A DNA stretch of 64,000 nucleotides from Deltaproteobacteria bacterium IMCC39524 (GTDB lineage: Bacteria; Desulfobacterota; Desulfuromonadia; Desulfuromonadales; BM103). Below the pieces are notes generated by a model. The model was not told the origin of the DNA. It saw nothing but the letters and a program-made list of their open reading frames with translations, and made no database searches. Position 1 is the first letter of the stretch, and every line of letters starts with the position of its first letter. The translations under genes and the position numbers were made by a program. Below are positions 8,787 to 16,202 of the stretch, in pieces. The stretch is from the NCBI GenBank assembly GCA_029667085.1, contig JARUHJ010000004.1, forward strand, positions 248,001-312,000. Reading direction: 5' to 3'.

Positions 8787-11672
8787 TTAAAGGTTAAGGC
8801 TGTTTAAAAGGTCAACCAACTCAAACGCCGACACTTGAGCCGCACCATCAGGCAGGCGTAGAGCCAAATCACTGATCAGCAGCGAGGCTGCAGCATAATC
8901 ACCAGCGCTGACCATGGCACTCACAGGAGCAAGATCAAGCAGTAAGTCTGGAGACTCAAGAGCCGTTATCAAAGCACTCAGCTCAGCGATCTTATCGTGT
9001 AATGCAGCGATAAAACTTGCGACCGGTTTTTCACTGAAGCCACTCAGGTATACCACTTGACCATCGGCCAGTCCAGCCAACAATTGCTTGCCCGAGCCAT
9101 CCAGATCAATGGGGAAGGCGGCGACGAAAGTTGTCTTCGGCTCACTAAATTGAGCCATAAGCTGATACTGGTCCTCAACCTGAGCATAAACCGTCATGAC
9201 ACCACCCGCCGTTACGAGCAGCTCCTGCTGGCCATCCGCATCCCAATCCACCAGGAAAGGCACCGCGGCACCACTTGCCTGATAAACAAGCTCAGGAGCA
9301 CTGAGATTCGGAGAGGAGCCTGCATCGGGACCATTCTGGTTATTCGGTGCATTATAAAAGACAACGACCTCACCAGCACCATTGCCAACCAGCAAGTCCT
9401 TCAAACCATCACTGTTATAGTCAACAACGACAGGAGCAGCGTGCACTCCAACTGAAAGAGCTTCGCCACCCACCGAAAGATCTTCGCCCTGCCCAAAAGC
9501 AGGAGCAACTTCTTCACCGATATTAACAAACAACTTCACCGAGCCATCGGCCTGGCCAATAATCAGATCCTTTTTACCATCATTATCCCAATCTGCGACG
9601 AAAGGCACAGCGCCGGGCATGACGGGCAGCTCAAGCGAAACCCCTTGATCAAAGTACAACCGATTTCGACCGGCTATCTGCATATTTGAAAAGAGTGAAA
9701 CCTGCCCGGAACCATCTCCGACCAACAGGTCGAGATCGTCATCGTTGTCGAAATCAACCAGGAAAGGCATCGCAGCACCACTCACAGAGAGACCAGATCG
9801 GCCGTTGATGCCATTGCGGCTCGTGGACAAGTTTTTAACCTCCATACTTGGCACCAGCTTTGCGTAAAGAGCCACATTGGCATCTTCTGTTAAGGTGACA
9901 TTGGCAACAAATGGCTCAAAACCGTCGCGAGTCACGACGACCGAGAGGGTTCCTGGTGTAAAATCACGGAGCTCAAGAGGCGCAACCCCGGCCACCGCGC
10001 CGGCATAAGCATGATTTCCCGAGAAAGACACGACAGCATCGGGCATATTAGCGGTCACACTGAGAGATGTCGTATCATAAACAAATCGTCTGGCGGCCCC
10101 GGCAGGGGAAGAAAGCTGGTCACTATCCTGGGCTGTGACCCGCCAAAAGTAAACAGCGCCATCTTCAAATAAGGAGTAGTCCTGAAGAGCGCTCAACTCC
10201 AAGTCAGTGGCGTCCACGGATTGGGCCATAAGCACTTCGACAAAGGCCTCATCAGCGGCAATCTCAACCTGGTAAGCAGAAACATAATCATTCGGGTCGG
10301 GATCGTCCGATTCGGCCCATGAGAGAAGATCCACCCCGGCAATGCTGGCGTTATCAGCAGGAGCCAGCAATTCAGGGCTGCCAGGGGACTCATCAACGGC
10401 ATTGACAACAAAATTTGCAACGACGCTAGGAGCCGAGGAGACAGCCGCATCAAAGGCCTGGACGGTCCAGGAATAAGCGGTATTCTCGGCCAGCTCAATT
10501 CCGTCAGCGACCACGCTGGTGGTTTCACCAACATCCTCGGCAGACTCTTTCTGATAGACAACTTCGCCATTCAACGTAATGGTGACCAGATAGGTCAGAT
10601 CGTCGCCATCCGGATCCTCAGCATTCACAAAAGTCAAAACAGGAGAAGCAGAACGAACTTCGCTGTTTCCGACCGGGCTTTGTGGCGTCGGGATCGTTGG
10701 CGGGTTATTGGAATTTTCAGGGCTCTGACCACCATCAACGCCGAGCACCGCAATCCGGCCCGAACTGCAACCGACGAACAATCGGCTGTTAACATTGTCA
10801 AAAACTGCATCATTCACGTTACCGAAATAGCCAACACCGGAGGCAGCCTGCGAATAGACGCCCAGGTATCCAAAAGCCTCATTAGCGACACGAACCTGCG
10901 ACTTCATAAATTCAAGGAAGTAAACCCGACCTTGTGCGTCGTAGGTGATACCGCGAGGAGCCTGCATCGCGGGAAAGCCAAAGTTGGAATTCGGATAAGC
11001 GACGACATTGGCGACACTCAAATCGGAGTTAAGAGTAAAAACATGCACCTTGGAGTTCATGGCCGAGGAATCAGCAACAACAACCTGGCCGAGAGGAAAG
11101 CCTTCACGAGGGGGGCTGATCGTCATCCCGCCTACCTGCATAAACTGGCCGGCAGCGGTGCCGATACCGCCAAAGCTGTTCTGAAATTGCCCATAAGCAG
11201 AATAGACCTTAATCGACATACCATCAACCACGTAGATGTTACCCGCAGCATCCAGGTCAATCTCACCAACAGAAGCAAACTCAGGGGCATCAACCACGGC
11301 ACCTTCCAGTTCACCCGCAATCTCCCCTTCGATAAGATTATAAATAACCACCGACTGCGTGCGCGCAACATAAAGCTTTGAACCGTCTGGCGTTACAGCC
11401 AGACCCCTTCCCGTCACCTGCAAATCAAAGCTTTGCAGAAAATCGCCATACTGGTCAAAGGTATGCACCAAACCAGCTCGAGAATCAGCCACATACAGGG
11501 TACCCGCCTCGTCCATGTCCATCGCGCCAACGAGCAACATTCCATCCGCCCTGATCTGGCCCAGGGGTTCAAAAACCGGCGCGACTGCTGCGCGTGCCGG
11601 GCTGAGCCAAATAACACCAAGGAACAGTGATATCACCGTGACAAGGCTGAATGTCGAGTAAGATTGTTTCAT
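8787..11672 (-). CDS. Secreted NHL beta-propeller / FN3 / PEGA / VCBS-repeat protein
   Basis: 961 residues. The start is the ATG at 11672, which follows GGAGG at seven bases; an in-frame ATG 21 bp upstream lacks a good site. The signal peptide ends near ARA-AVAP. Domains in order: an NHL-type six-bladed propeller (about 35-315, blades such as 'GTLYVADSRAGLVHTFD'), one or two fibronectin-III-like domains (330-540), a PEGA-like segment (about 550-615), then about five VCBS/FG-GAP repeats (635-865) with Asp-rich D-N-D-D/D-W-D-N-D-G calcium-like loops, and a helical C-terminus. No heme motif is present. It is predicted to be a cell-surface or periplasmic scaffold. Sitting immediately before the tetraheme cytochrome gene and behind a sigma54-like promoter, it may be an assembly or anchoring partner of that cytochrome (inference). 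Confidence 0.85.
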   Translation of the reverse strand: MKQSYSTFSLVTVISLFLGVIWLSPARAAVAPVFEPLGQIRADGMLLVGAMDMDEAGTLYVADSRAGLVHTFDQYGDFLQSFDLQVTGRGLAVTPDGSKLYVARTQSVVIYNLIEGEIAGELEGAVVDAPEFASVGEIDLDAAGNIYVVDGMSIKVYSAYGQFQNSFGGIGTAAGQFMQVGGMTISPPREGFPLGQVVVADSSAMNSKVHVFTLNSDLSVANVVAYPNSNFGFPAMQAPRGITYDAQGRVYFLEFMKSQVRVANEAFGYLGVYSQAASGVGYFGNVNDAVFDNVNSRLFVGCSSGRIAVLGVDGGQSPENSNNPPTIPTPQSPVGNSEVRSASPVLTFVNAEDPDGDDLTYLVTITLNGEVVYQKESAEDVGETTSVVADGIELAENTAYSWTVQAFDAAVSSAPSVVANFVVNAVDESPGSPELLAPADNASIAGVDLLSWAESDDPDPNDYVSAYQVEIAADEAFVEVLMAQSVDATDLELSALQDYSLFEDGAVYFWRVTAQDSDQLSSPAGAARRFVYDTTSLSVTANMPDAVVSFSGNHAYAGAVAGVAPLELRDFTPGTLSVVVTRDGFEPFVANVTLTEDANVALYAKLVPSMEVKNLSTSRNGINGRSGLSVSGAAMPFLVDFDNDDDLDLLVGDGSGQVSLFSNMQIAGRNRLYFDQGVSLELPVMPGAVPFVADWDNDGKKDLIIGQADGSVKLFVNIGEEVAPAFGQGEDLSVGGEALSVGVHAAPVVVDYNSDGLKDLLVGNGAGEVVVFYNAPNNQNGPDAGSSPNLSAPELVYQASGAAVPFLVDWDADGQQELLVTAGGVMTVYAQVEDQYQLMAQFSEPKTTFVAAFPIDLDGSGKQLLAGLADGQVVYLSGFSEKPVASFIAALHDKIAELSALITALESPDLLLDLAPVSAMVSAGDYAAASLLISDLALRLPDGAAQVSAFELVDLLNSLNL

Positions 11673-11788
11673 TGTAGAGCCTCCTGCGGGCATATCGAGG
11701 TCTTAATAATACTTATTATTACAAACACTTATTACTTCTATACAGAGATAAGCTTGCCTGTCGGCAAAGGTTTCTTTCTATTCCTTCC

Positions 11789-11805
11789 TGCAACCTTAAT
11801 ACCAA
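11789..11805 (-). promoter_or_regulatory. Sigma54-type (-24/-12) promoter before the NHL-tetraheme pair
   Basis: On the minus strand TTGGTATTAAGGTTGCA has the invariant GG and GC exactly 10 bases apart and a perfect TTGCA -12 element; the -24 element lacks the usual CAC. Transcription would start near 11778, leaving a leader of about 105 nt. A sigma54-dependent activator gene ends about 115 bp upstream, which supports the call. Confidence 0.6.
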
Positions 11806-11846
11806 CTACAAAAGACCTCTCCAGGAGGACAAAACAACCCCAACAC

Positions 11847-11881
11847 AAAAATCGGACGACCTCCAGTAGAGATCGTCCGAC
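11847..11881 (-). terminator. Rho-independent terminator after the response regulator gene
   Basis: On the minus strand a long GC-rich stem (TCGGACGATCTC paired with GGAGGTCGTCCGA, small TACT loop, one mismatch) is followed by TTTTTG. It lies about 40 bp after the regulator stop codon and separates the two-component operon from the NHL gene. Confidence 0.85.
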
Positions 11882-11918
11882 AAGCTTTAAATATTACTCA
11901 GAGTAGAGACGGGATAAG

Positions 11919-13292
11919 CTAACTCAAAAAACCGAATTTCTTCATCCGGTAACGAAAAGCATCAATACCAAGATTCAGTTTTTTCGCCGCCTTCGACTGA
12001 TTCCCCTCAGCGATTTCAAGCGACTGGCGGATCAGCTCCCGCTCGACATCCTCGATATCTATCCCTTCCGGGGGGATACGCAGGCTCATCGGCCCGGAGG
12101 CATCGCCACCGGCTTTCGAGATCAATTCCTGGGGGAGATGTTCCAGCATCAGCGTCTCTTCGTTTTCGAGAATAATCGCACGCTCAATAATATTCCTCAA
12201 CTCACGCACGTTACCAGGCCACTCATACTCTTCAAGGAATTTGCGGGCCATCTTGGAGACGCCGGCGACGGTTTTGCCGAACTCCCGGTTGTAGTGGCGA
12301 ATAAAGAAATCAACAAGGGTCATAATGTCGTCGCGTCGTTCGCGCAACGGCGGCAGGTAGATGGGAATGACCTGCAAACGATAGTAGAGGTCGTTGCGAA
12401 AGGTTTTATCCTCGATCTTCTTGAGCAGCTCCTGATTGGTCGCGGAGACGATACGGACATCAACCGGAATCTCTTTGTTGCCTCCGACCCGGCGAACGGT
12501 CCGTTCTTCGAGGACGCGCAGCAACTTGGCCTGCATGCCCACTTCCATATCTCCGATCTCATCGAGAAAGAGGGTGCCGCCGTCAGTCATCTCAAAGAGA
12601 CCTTGCTTCTGGCTCTTGGCGTCAGTGAAAGCCCCTTTTTCATGCCCCATCAATTCGCTTTCAAGCAAAGTCTCTGGAACCGCGGCACAATTGATCGCCA
12701 TAAAAGGCTTGTCTTTACGCGCGCTCTCCATATGAATAGCGCGGGCGATCAACTCCTTGCCGGTGCCGCTCTCGCCCTGAATCAACACGGTGCTGGCATC
12801 GCTTTTGGCGACCTTGCGAACCATGTCGAGGACCTGCTTCATGTGACGGCTTTCACCGATGATGTTATCGATGCCGAACTTGCTTTCCTGGGCGGAACGG
12901 AGGTGAGCAACTTCCTTACGCAACTGCCGGGTCTCAAGAGCCTTCTTGACAATGATGGACAACTCATCGAGGTTGAACGGCTTGTTGATATAGTCATGCG
13001 CTCCAAGCCGCATCGCCTTGACGGCAGTTTCAAGCACACCAAGAGCCGTGACCATAACAACGATAATTTCGTCATCAAGCTCCTTGACCTTCTCCAGCAC
13101 CTGCAAGCCATCCATGCCAGGGAGTTGGATATCAAGCAGCATCAACGCGGGAGCTTCTTCCTGGACCTGCCTGATCGCTTCCTCGCCGCTGGCAGCGGTA
13201 ATGACGTCGTAACCCTGCTTTTTCAGGGACTGCTCCAGGGACCAGCGGATCAGGTGCTCATCATCAACAACTAATATTCTCGTATTACGCAC
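11919..13292 (-). CDS. NtrC-family sigma54-dependent response regulator
   Basis: 457 residues, with three domains. The receiver is residues 1-120, with acidic pocket DD at 10-11 and phosphoacceptor D54 in LLDIQLPG. The AAA+ sigma54-interaction domain is about 140-375, with Walker A GESGTGKE and the sigma54-contact loop ExGAFTDA. A Fis-type helix-turn-helix lies at the C-terminus (GNQSKAAKKLNLGIDAFRYR). It starts 2 bp after the kinase gene ends, so kinase and regulator are a cognate pair. It activates sigma54-RNA polymerase when phosphorylated. The nearest candidate target is the promoter at 11789-11805, and the 36-heme cytochrome promoter at 29520 is another. Function is certain at family level; the targets are inference. 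Confidence 0.95.
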   Translation of the reverse strand: MRNTRILVVDDEHLIRWSLEQSLKKQGYDVITAASGEEAIRQVQEEAPALMLLDIQLPGMDGLQVLEKVKELDDEIIVVMVTALGVLETAVKAMRLGAHDYINKPFNLDELSIIVKKALETRQLRKEVAHLRSAQESKFGIDNIIGESRHMKQVLDMVRKVAKSDASTVLIQGESGTGKELIARAIHMESARKDKPFMAINCAAVPETLLESELMGHEKGAFTDAKSQKQGLFEMTDGGTLFLDEIGDMEVGMQAKLLRVLEERTVRRVGGNKEIPVDVRIVSATNQELLKKIEDKTFRNDLYYRLQVIPIYLPPLRERRDDIMTLVDFFIRHYNREFGKTVAGVSKMARKFLEEYEWPGNVRELRNIIERAIILENEETLMLEHLPQELISKAGGDASGPMSLRIPPEGIDIEDVERELIRQSLEIAEGNQSKAAKKLNLGIDAFRYRMKKFGFLS

Positions 13293-13294
13293 AA

Positions 13295-14785
13295 TTATTC
13301 CTCGTTCATCTCCAAGACAGCTTCTTTGCTGACCGGTAAGTCTATAACAACCCTGGTCCCTTCGCCGACTCGGCTACGGACCTCAATCGTTCCACCCTGC
13401 TGCTCAACAAGTTGCCTGCAGATCGCCAGACCGAGCCCTGTGCCCTGGGTTTTGGTTGTAAAAAACGGGGTAAAAATCCTCTCCATATCTTCTGGCTTGA
13501 TACCGGGACCTGAGTCACCGATCAACACCCGTACGGACTGCTTGCCCTGCTCACCGACCAGGTCGGTCTGCAGCAAAAGAGTGCCACCTTCTTTCATCGC
13601 CTGGATCGCATTTATGATGATATTAAAAAATACCTGCTGAAGCTGCTTGCCGTCAACCCAAACCGGCGGTAAATTACGGGTAAATTCCTTGGTTTGGTGC
13701 ACATTTTTGGCTTCCGGGTGCTGACTGACGAAAAACATCGTCTTTTTGAGGAGATCGTTGGTGTCAACATAATCCAGAGTCGGCTTGCCGGGGCGGCCAA
13801 AGAAAAGCAGATCTGTCGCCGCCTTATCGAGCCTGGAAATTTGCTCAAGAACTTTGTCAATGACCTCGCGCCGAGGGTCCTCTGCGGAGAAATCGTCAGC
13901 AAGAACGGTAATGGCGCCCTTGATGCCAGCCAGAGGGTTCTTGATCTCGTGCGCAATACCCGCCGACATTTCACCGACCGAGGCCAGACGATCGGCCCGC
14001 TCCATCTGCTGGTAATGGTAGTCCTGCAATTCATCGTTGGCCAGGCTCAGACGATCGACCATGGAATTAAAGTTGACCATCAGAGCACTGACTTCGTCAT
14101 TACTCTGCGGCTCCAGCCTGACCGTCAGATCCCCCTCTTCAACCTGGGCCATTTTGGCCGACATCGTCTGCAGGGGCTGCCGCACAAAGCGATTAAAAAT
14201 CAGCGAGATACCCCAGGTCAGCAAAAGCACAATCGTCAGCATGGTGAGGCCAAAAAGTTGTGACGTCTGCAGCAACTGGGCTTCCATCTCTTCGAGCGAC
14301 AGGTCAAGATTCAAAACACCGATCACGCGACGACCGGAGCCGTGACAAGGAACGCAGCCCTGCTCGGTATAAATCGGCTTGACGACCCCTATGACATCCT
14401 TGCCACTCGCCCCGCGGAACGTATTGTGACTCTGGCCCTGCAGGAAGGTCGCGAGGTCATGCGGGTTGACCCTGCGGCCAATTTCATTCGGTTCCGAGGA
14501 TTTAAGGACACGGCCATCGGGATGAAAAATGCGCACGCCATCCAGACGCTCGTCACTCCCAACCATTTCCAGGATAGTCTGAACATCGCGGTTATTGCCG
14601 GTACTCATCGAACTAAAAATGGCTCTTTCGATAACAGACATCATCAGGTCTGCGGTCCGCAGGCTGGAGGTGGTAATGTGGGTATGTTCTCGACGGATGT
14701 GGAACAGGGTGACACTGCCGATCGCAAACATAAAGAGCAGAAAGGAAAGTATGACGATCCGGCCGATCAGGCTCTTGAAAAACAT
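13295..14785 (-). CDS. Membrane histidine kinase with a heme c motif in its periplasmic sensor domain
   Basis: 496 residues. TM1 is about 8-30, followed by a periplasmic domain 31-175, TM2 about 176-197, HAMP 200-250, HisKA with H279 in AGIAHEIKNPL, and HATPase with DSGPGI and GTGLGL boxes. The periplasmic domain has CVPCHG (C144, C147, H148) just after a PAS-like strand (VIGVVKPIYTEQG), so heme c is probably attached there. Heme c sensor domains are known in Geobacter signalling proteins, where they respond to redox potential or small ligands. It is upstream of and nearly contiguous with the NtrC-type regulator. The sensed signal cannot be read from sequence. Confidence 0.9.
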   Translation of the reverse strand: MFFKSLIGRIVILSFLLFMFAIGSVTLFHIRREHTHITTSSLRTADLMMSVIERAIFSSMSTGNNRDVQTILEMVGSDERLDGVRIFHPDGRVLKSSEPNEIGRRVNPHDLATFLQGQSHNTFRGASGKDVIGVVKPIYTEQGCVPCHGSGRRVIGVLNLDLSLEEMEAQLLQTSQLFGLTMLTIVLLLTWGISLIFNRFVRQPLQTMSAKMAQVEEGDLTVRLEPQSNDEVSALMVNFNSMVDRLSLANDELQDYHYQQMERADRLASVGEMSAGIAHEIKNPLAGIKGAITVLADDFSAEDPRREVIDKVLEQISRLDKAATDLLFFGRPGKPTLDYVDTNDLLKKTMFFVSQHPEAKNVHQTKEFTRNLPPVWVDGKQLQQVFFNIIINAIQAMKEGGTLLLQTDLVGEQGKQSVRVLIGDSGPGIKPEDMERIFTPFFTTKTQGTGLGLAICRQLVEQQGGTIEVRSRVGEGTRVVIDLPVSKEAVLEMNEE

Positions 14786-14810
14786 CGTGATCCGTTTCCT
14801 GTTCTGCGCC

Positions 14811-15356
14811 TTATTGCGCGGCTTCTGCGGAAGGTTTACCAGCGGCCCCGGTTGTTTTGGTCGTGCTGGTCGCTTTACTGTTTTTCGTGGACGGCGTATA
14901 GACGAACTCCCATTCGCTGTAAGAGTTCTTGCCTGTCAATTTATCCAACGCCTTGGGAAAACCCTCTTTCTGAAAGGGCTCCAGATCGCTGCTGCTCCGC
15001 ACCCCTATAATCCGCTCGGCCGGGTCGGTGACCAACTGCCACTCTTCCCCGGTCATCGGATCGTCGTATAGTTTACGCAGATGCCTGACCACACCCGGAA
15101 AACGCGGGTCACGCAGTAAATGTTCAAGCGTGGCCGGCAACATCTGTTGCGAACCATGCTTGACAGAAGAGTAGCTGGCGATCGCCTGCTGGTACTGCTG
15201 GCCGCGCCAGAGTAGTTCGGCCTCACGGGCTCGCTGGACGGTGCTGCGCCAGGATTGGCCAGCCATACCGGCGGTAAGGCCGAGGATTACAACCATGACC
15301 AGGAGCATGATCAGAATCGCGCCGCGCTGCCCTCCCTGTGAAGATTTAAAGATCAT
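14811..15356 (-). CDS. Type II secretion/pilin-like prepilin protein
   Basis: 181 residues. A short basic leader ending GGQRG is followed by a strongly hydrophobic helix (AILIMLLVMVVILGLTAGMAG), the pattern of a class III prepilin signal cleaved after Gly, although the usual F-T-x-x-E is replaced by A-I-L-I. A soluble domain follows (EWQLVTDPAERIIGV) and the tail is Ser/Thr/Ala-rich and disordered. It ends 25 bp before the heme kinase gene and probably belongs to the same transcript. It is likely a pseudopilin of a type II secretion or related system. No other secretion genes are adjacent. Confidence 0.7.
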   Translation of the reverse strand: MIFKSSQGGQRGAILIMLLVMVVILGLTAGMAGQSWRSTVQRAREAELLWRGQQYQQAIASYSSVKHGSQQMLPATLEHLLRDPRFPGVVRHLRKLYDDPMTGEEWQLVTDPAERIIGVRSSSDLEPFQKEGFPKALDKLTGKNSYSEWEFVYTPSTKNSKATSTTKTTGAAGKPSAEAAQ

Positions 15357-15409
15357 CTATCCCCGAAGCCCCAGCCTCCAGCACCCAGCCTTCGGCTCAC
15401 AGTTTGCGT

Positions 15410-15958
15410 TCAATCATCCCCCATCAAGTAAGAGAGGATAACCTCATCCAGACTGGTTTCAACCGCTGGAGACGCATGTTTCTTGTCAACAGCGACAGGT
15501 GTCGCCGCAGGCACAGCAGGTACTACCACAGGTGTTACGGGGGCAGGTTCTGGTACAACAGGCGCTGGTTTTAGTGGCGAGGGCGCTGCAGAGGCTGCTG
15601 GCCGAACAGGCTCGAGAGGCCTCGAAGCCGGCGGAGCAACAACCTCTGGGGCTGTGACTTTCACCTCTTTTGGAACGACCTTTTTGCCGGCCTGGAAACG
15701 ATCAATGACCTCATCATACTCACCGGTCTTGAGACTGCGCAGCATACCCTTATGCTGTTCCTTCATCAACTCTTCGACGACCTGTTCCAGGTTGTCGACT
15801 TTGGCGATATCAGCGTAGGAGGTTTTCTTCGATCCGAGGATCGTTCCGCCCTGGTACAAAAGGGTCACGATATTGGGACTCTTCACCCCACTATCTTCGG
15901 TCTGTATGTGGTAGACCTCGCCCTTGTAGCGAAAATTATGATTAAAACCGACGACCAT
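15410..15958 (-). CDS. Conserved protein of unknown function with Pro/Ala-rich linker
   Basis: 182 residues. The N-terminal domain (1-95, beginning MVVGFNHNFRYKGEVYHIQTE) is a small beta-rich module of a kind I associate with Desulfuromonadales hypotheticals. A Pro/Val/Ala-rich linker (110-160) and a conserved-looking acidic tail (SLDEVILSYLMGDD) follow. There is no signal peptide or membrane segment. GGAG lies about 13 bases before the ATG. It is the first gene of the minus-strand run that continues with the pseudopilin-like protein and the heme kinase, with a 53-bp gap. I do not recognise a function. Confidence 0.65.
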   Translation of the reverse strand: MVVGFNHNFRYKGEVYHIQTEDSGVKSPNIVTLLYQGGTILGSKKTSYADIAKVDNLEQVVEELMKEQHKGMLRSLKTGEYDEVIDRFQAGKKVVPKEVKVTAPEVVAPPASRPLEPVRPAASAAPSPLKPAPVVPEPAPVTPVVVPAVPAATPVAVDKKHASPAVETSLDEVILSYLMGDD

Positions 15959-16096
15959 CTGCTGAAGTTCTCCGCAATTCTTTTATAGTCTGCTACGGTG
16001 TTGGCTCTCAAAACATATCAACGCCCACTCGCTGCGCCCACTCGAGACGCTGAGGAATCCATAGATTCTTGTATTTAGCTCTGATGCTTTTTGATT

Positions 16097-16140
16097 TTCT
16101 CCGCGTCTCTGCGTCTCCGCGTTGAATGCCTTTAGGTTTT
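16097..16140. repeat. Dispersed repeat, AACGCAGAG family, copy 2
   Basis: TTCTCCGCGTCTCTGCGTCTCCGCGTT and following bases; the reverse strand reads AACGCGGAGACGCAGAGACGCGG, translated spuriously as NAETQRRGE. It lies in the 244-bp gap after metH. Only one clear arm is visible in this copy. Confidence 0.6.
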
Positions 16141-16202
16141 TAACCTTTAACCGAGATATTGTGACACAAGCAAAAAGCCAGTGCAAGCCTAGCCTCCAGC
16201 CC

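Noticed and set aside
7097-11788. GEMM (cyclic dinucleotide) riboswitch before the cytochrome genes
   Set aside because: I looked for the conserved GCAAACC / GGACGCAAAGC core on the minus strand upstream of 7096 and of 11672 and did not find it.
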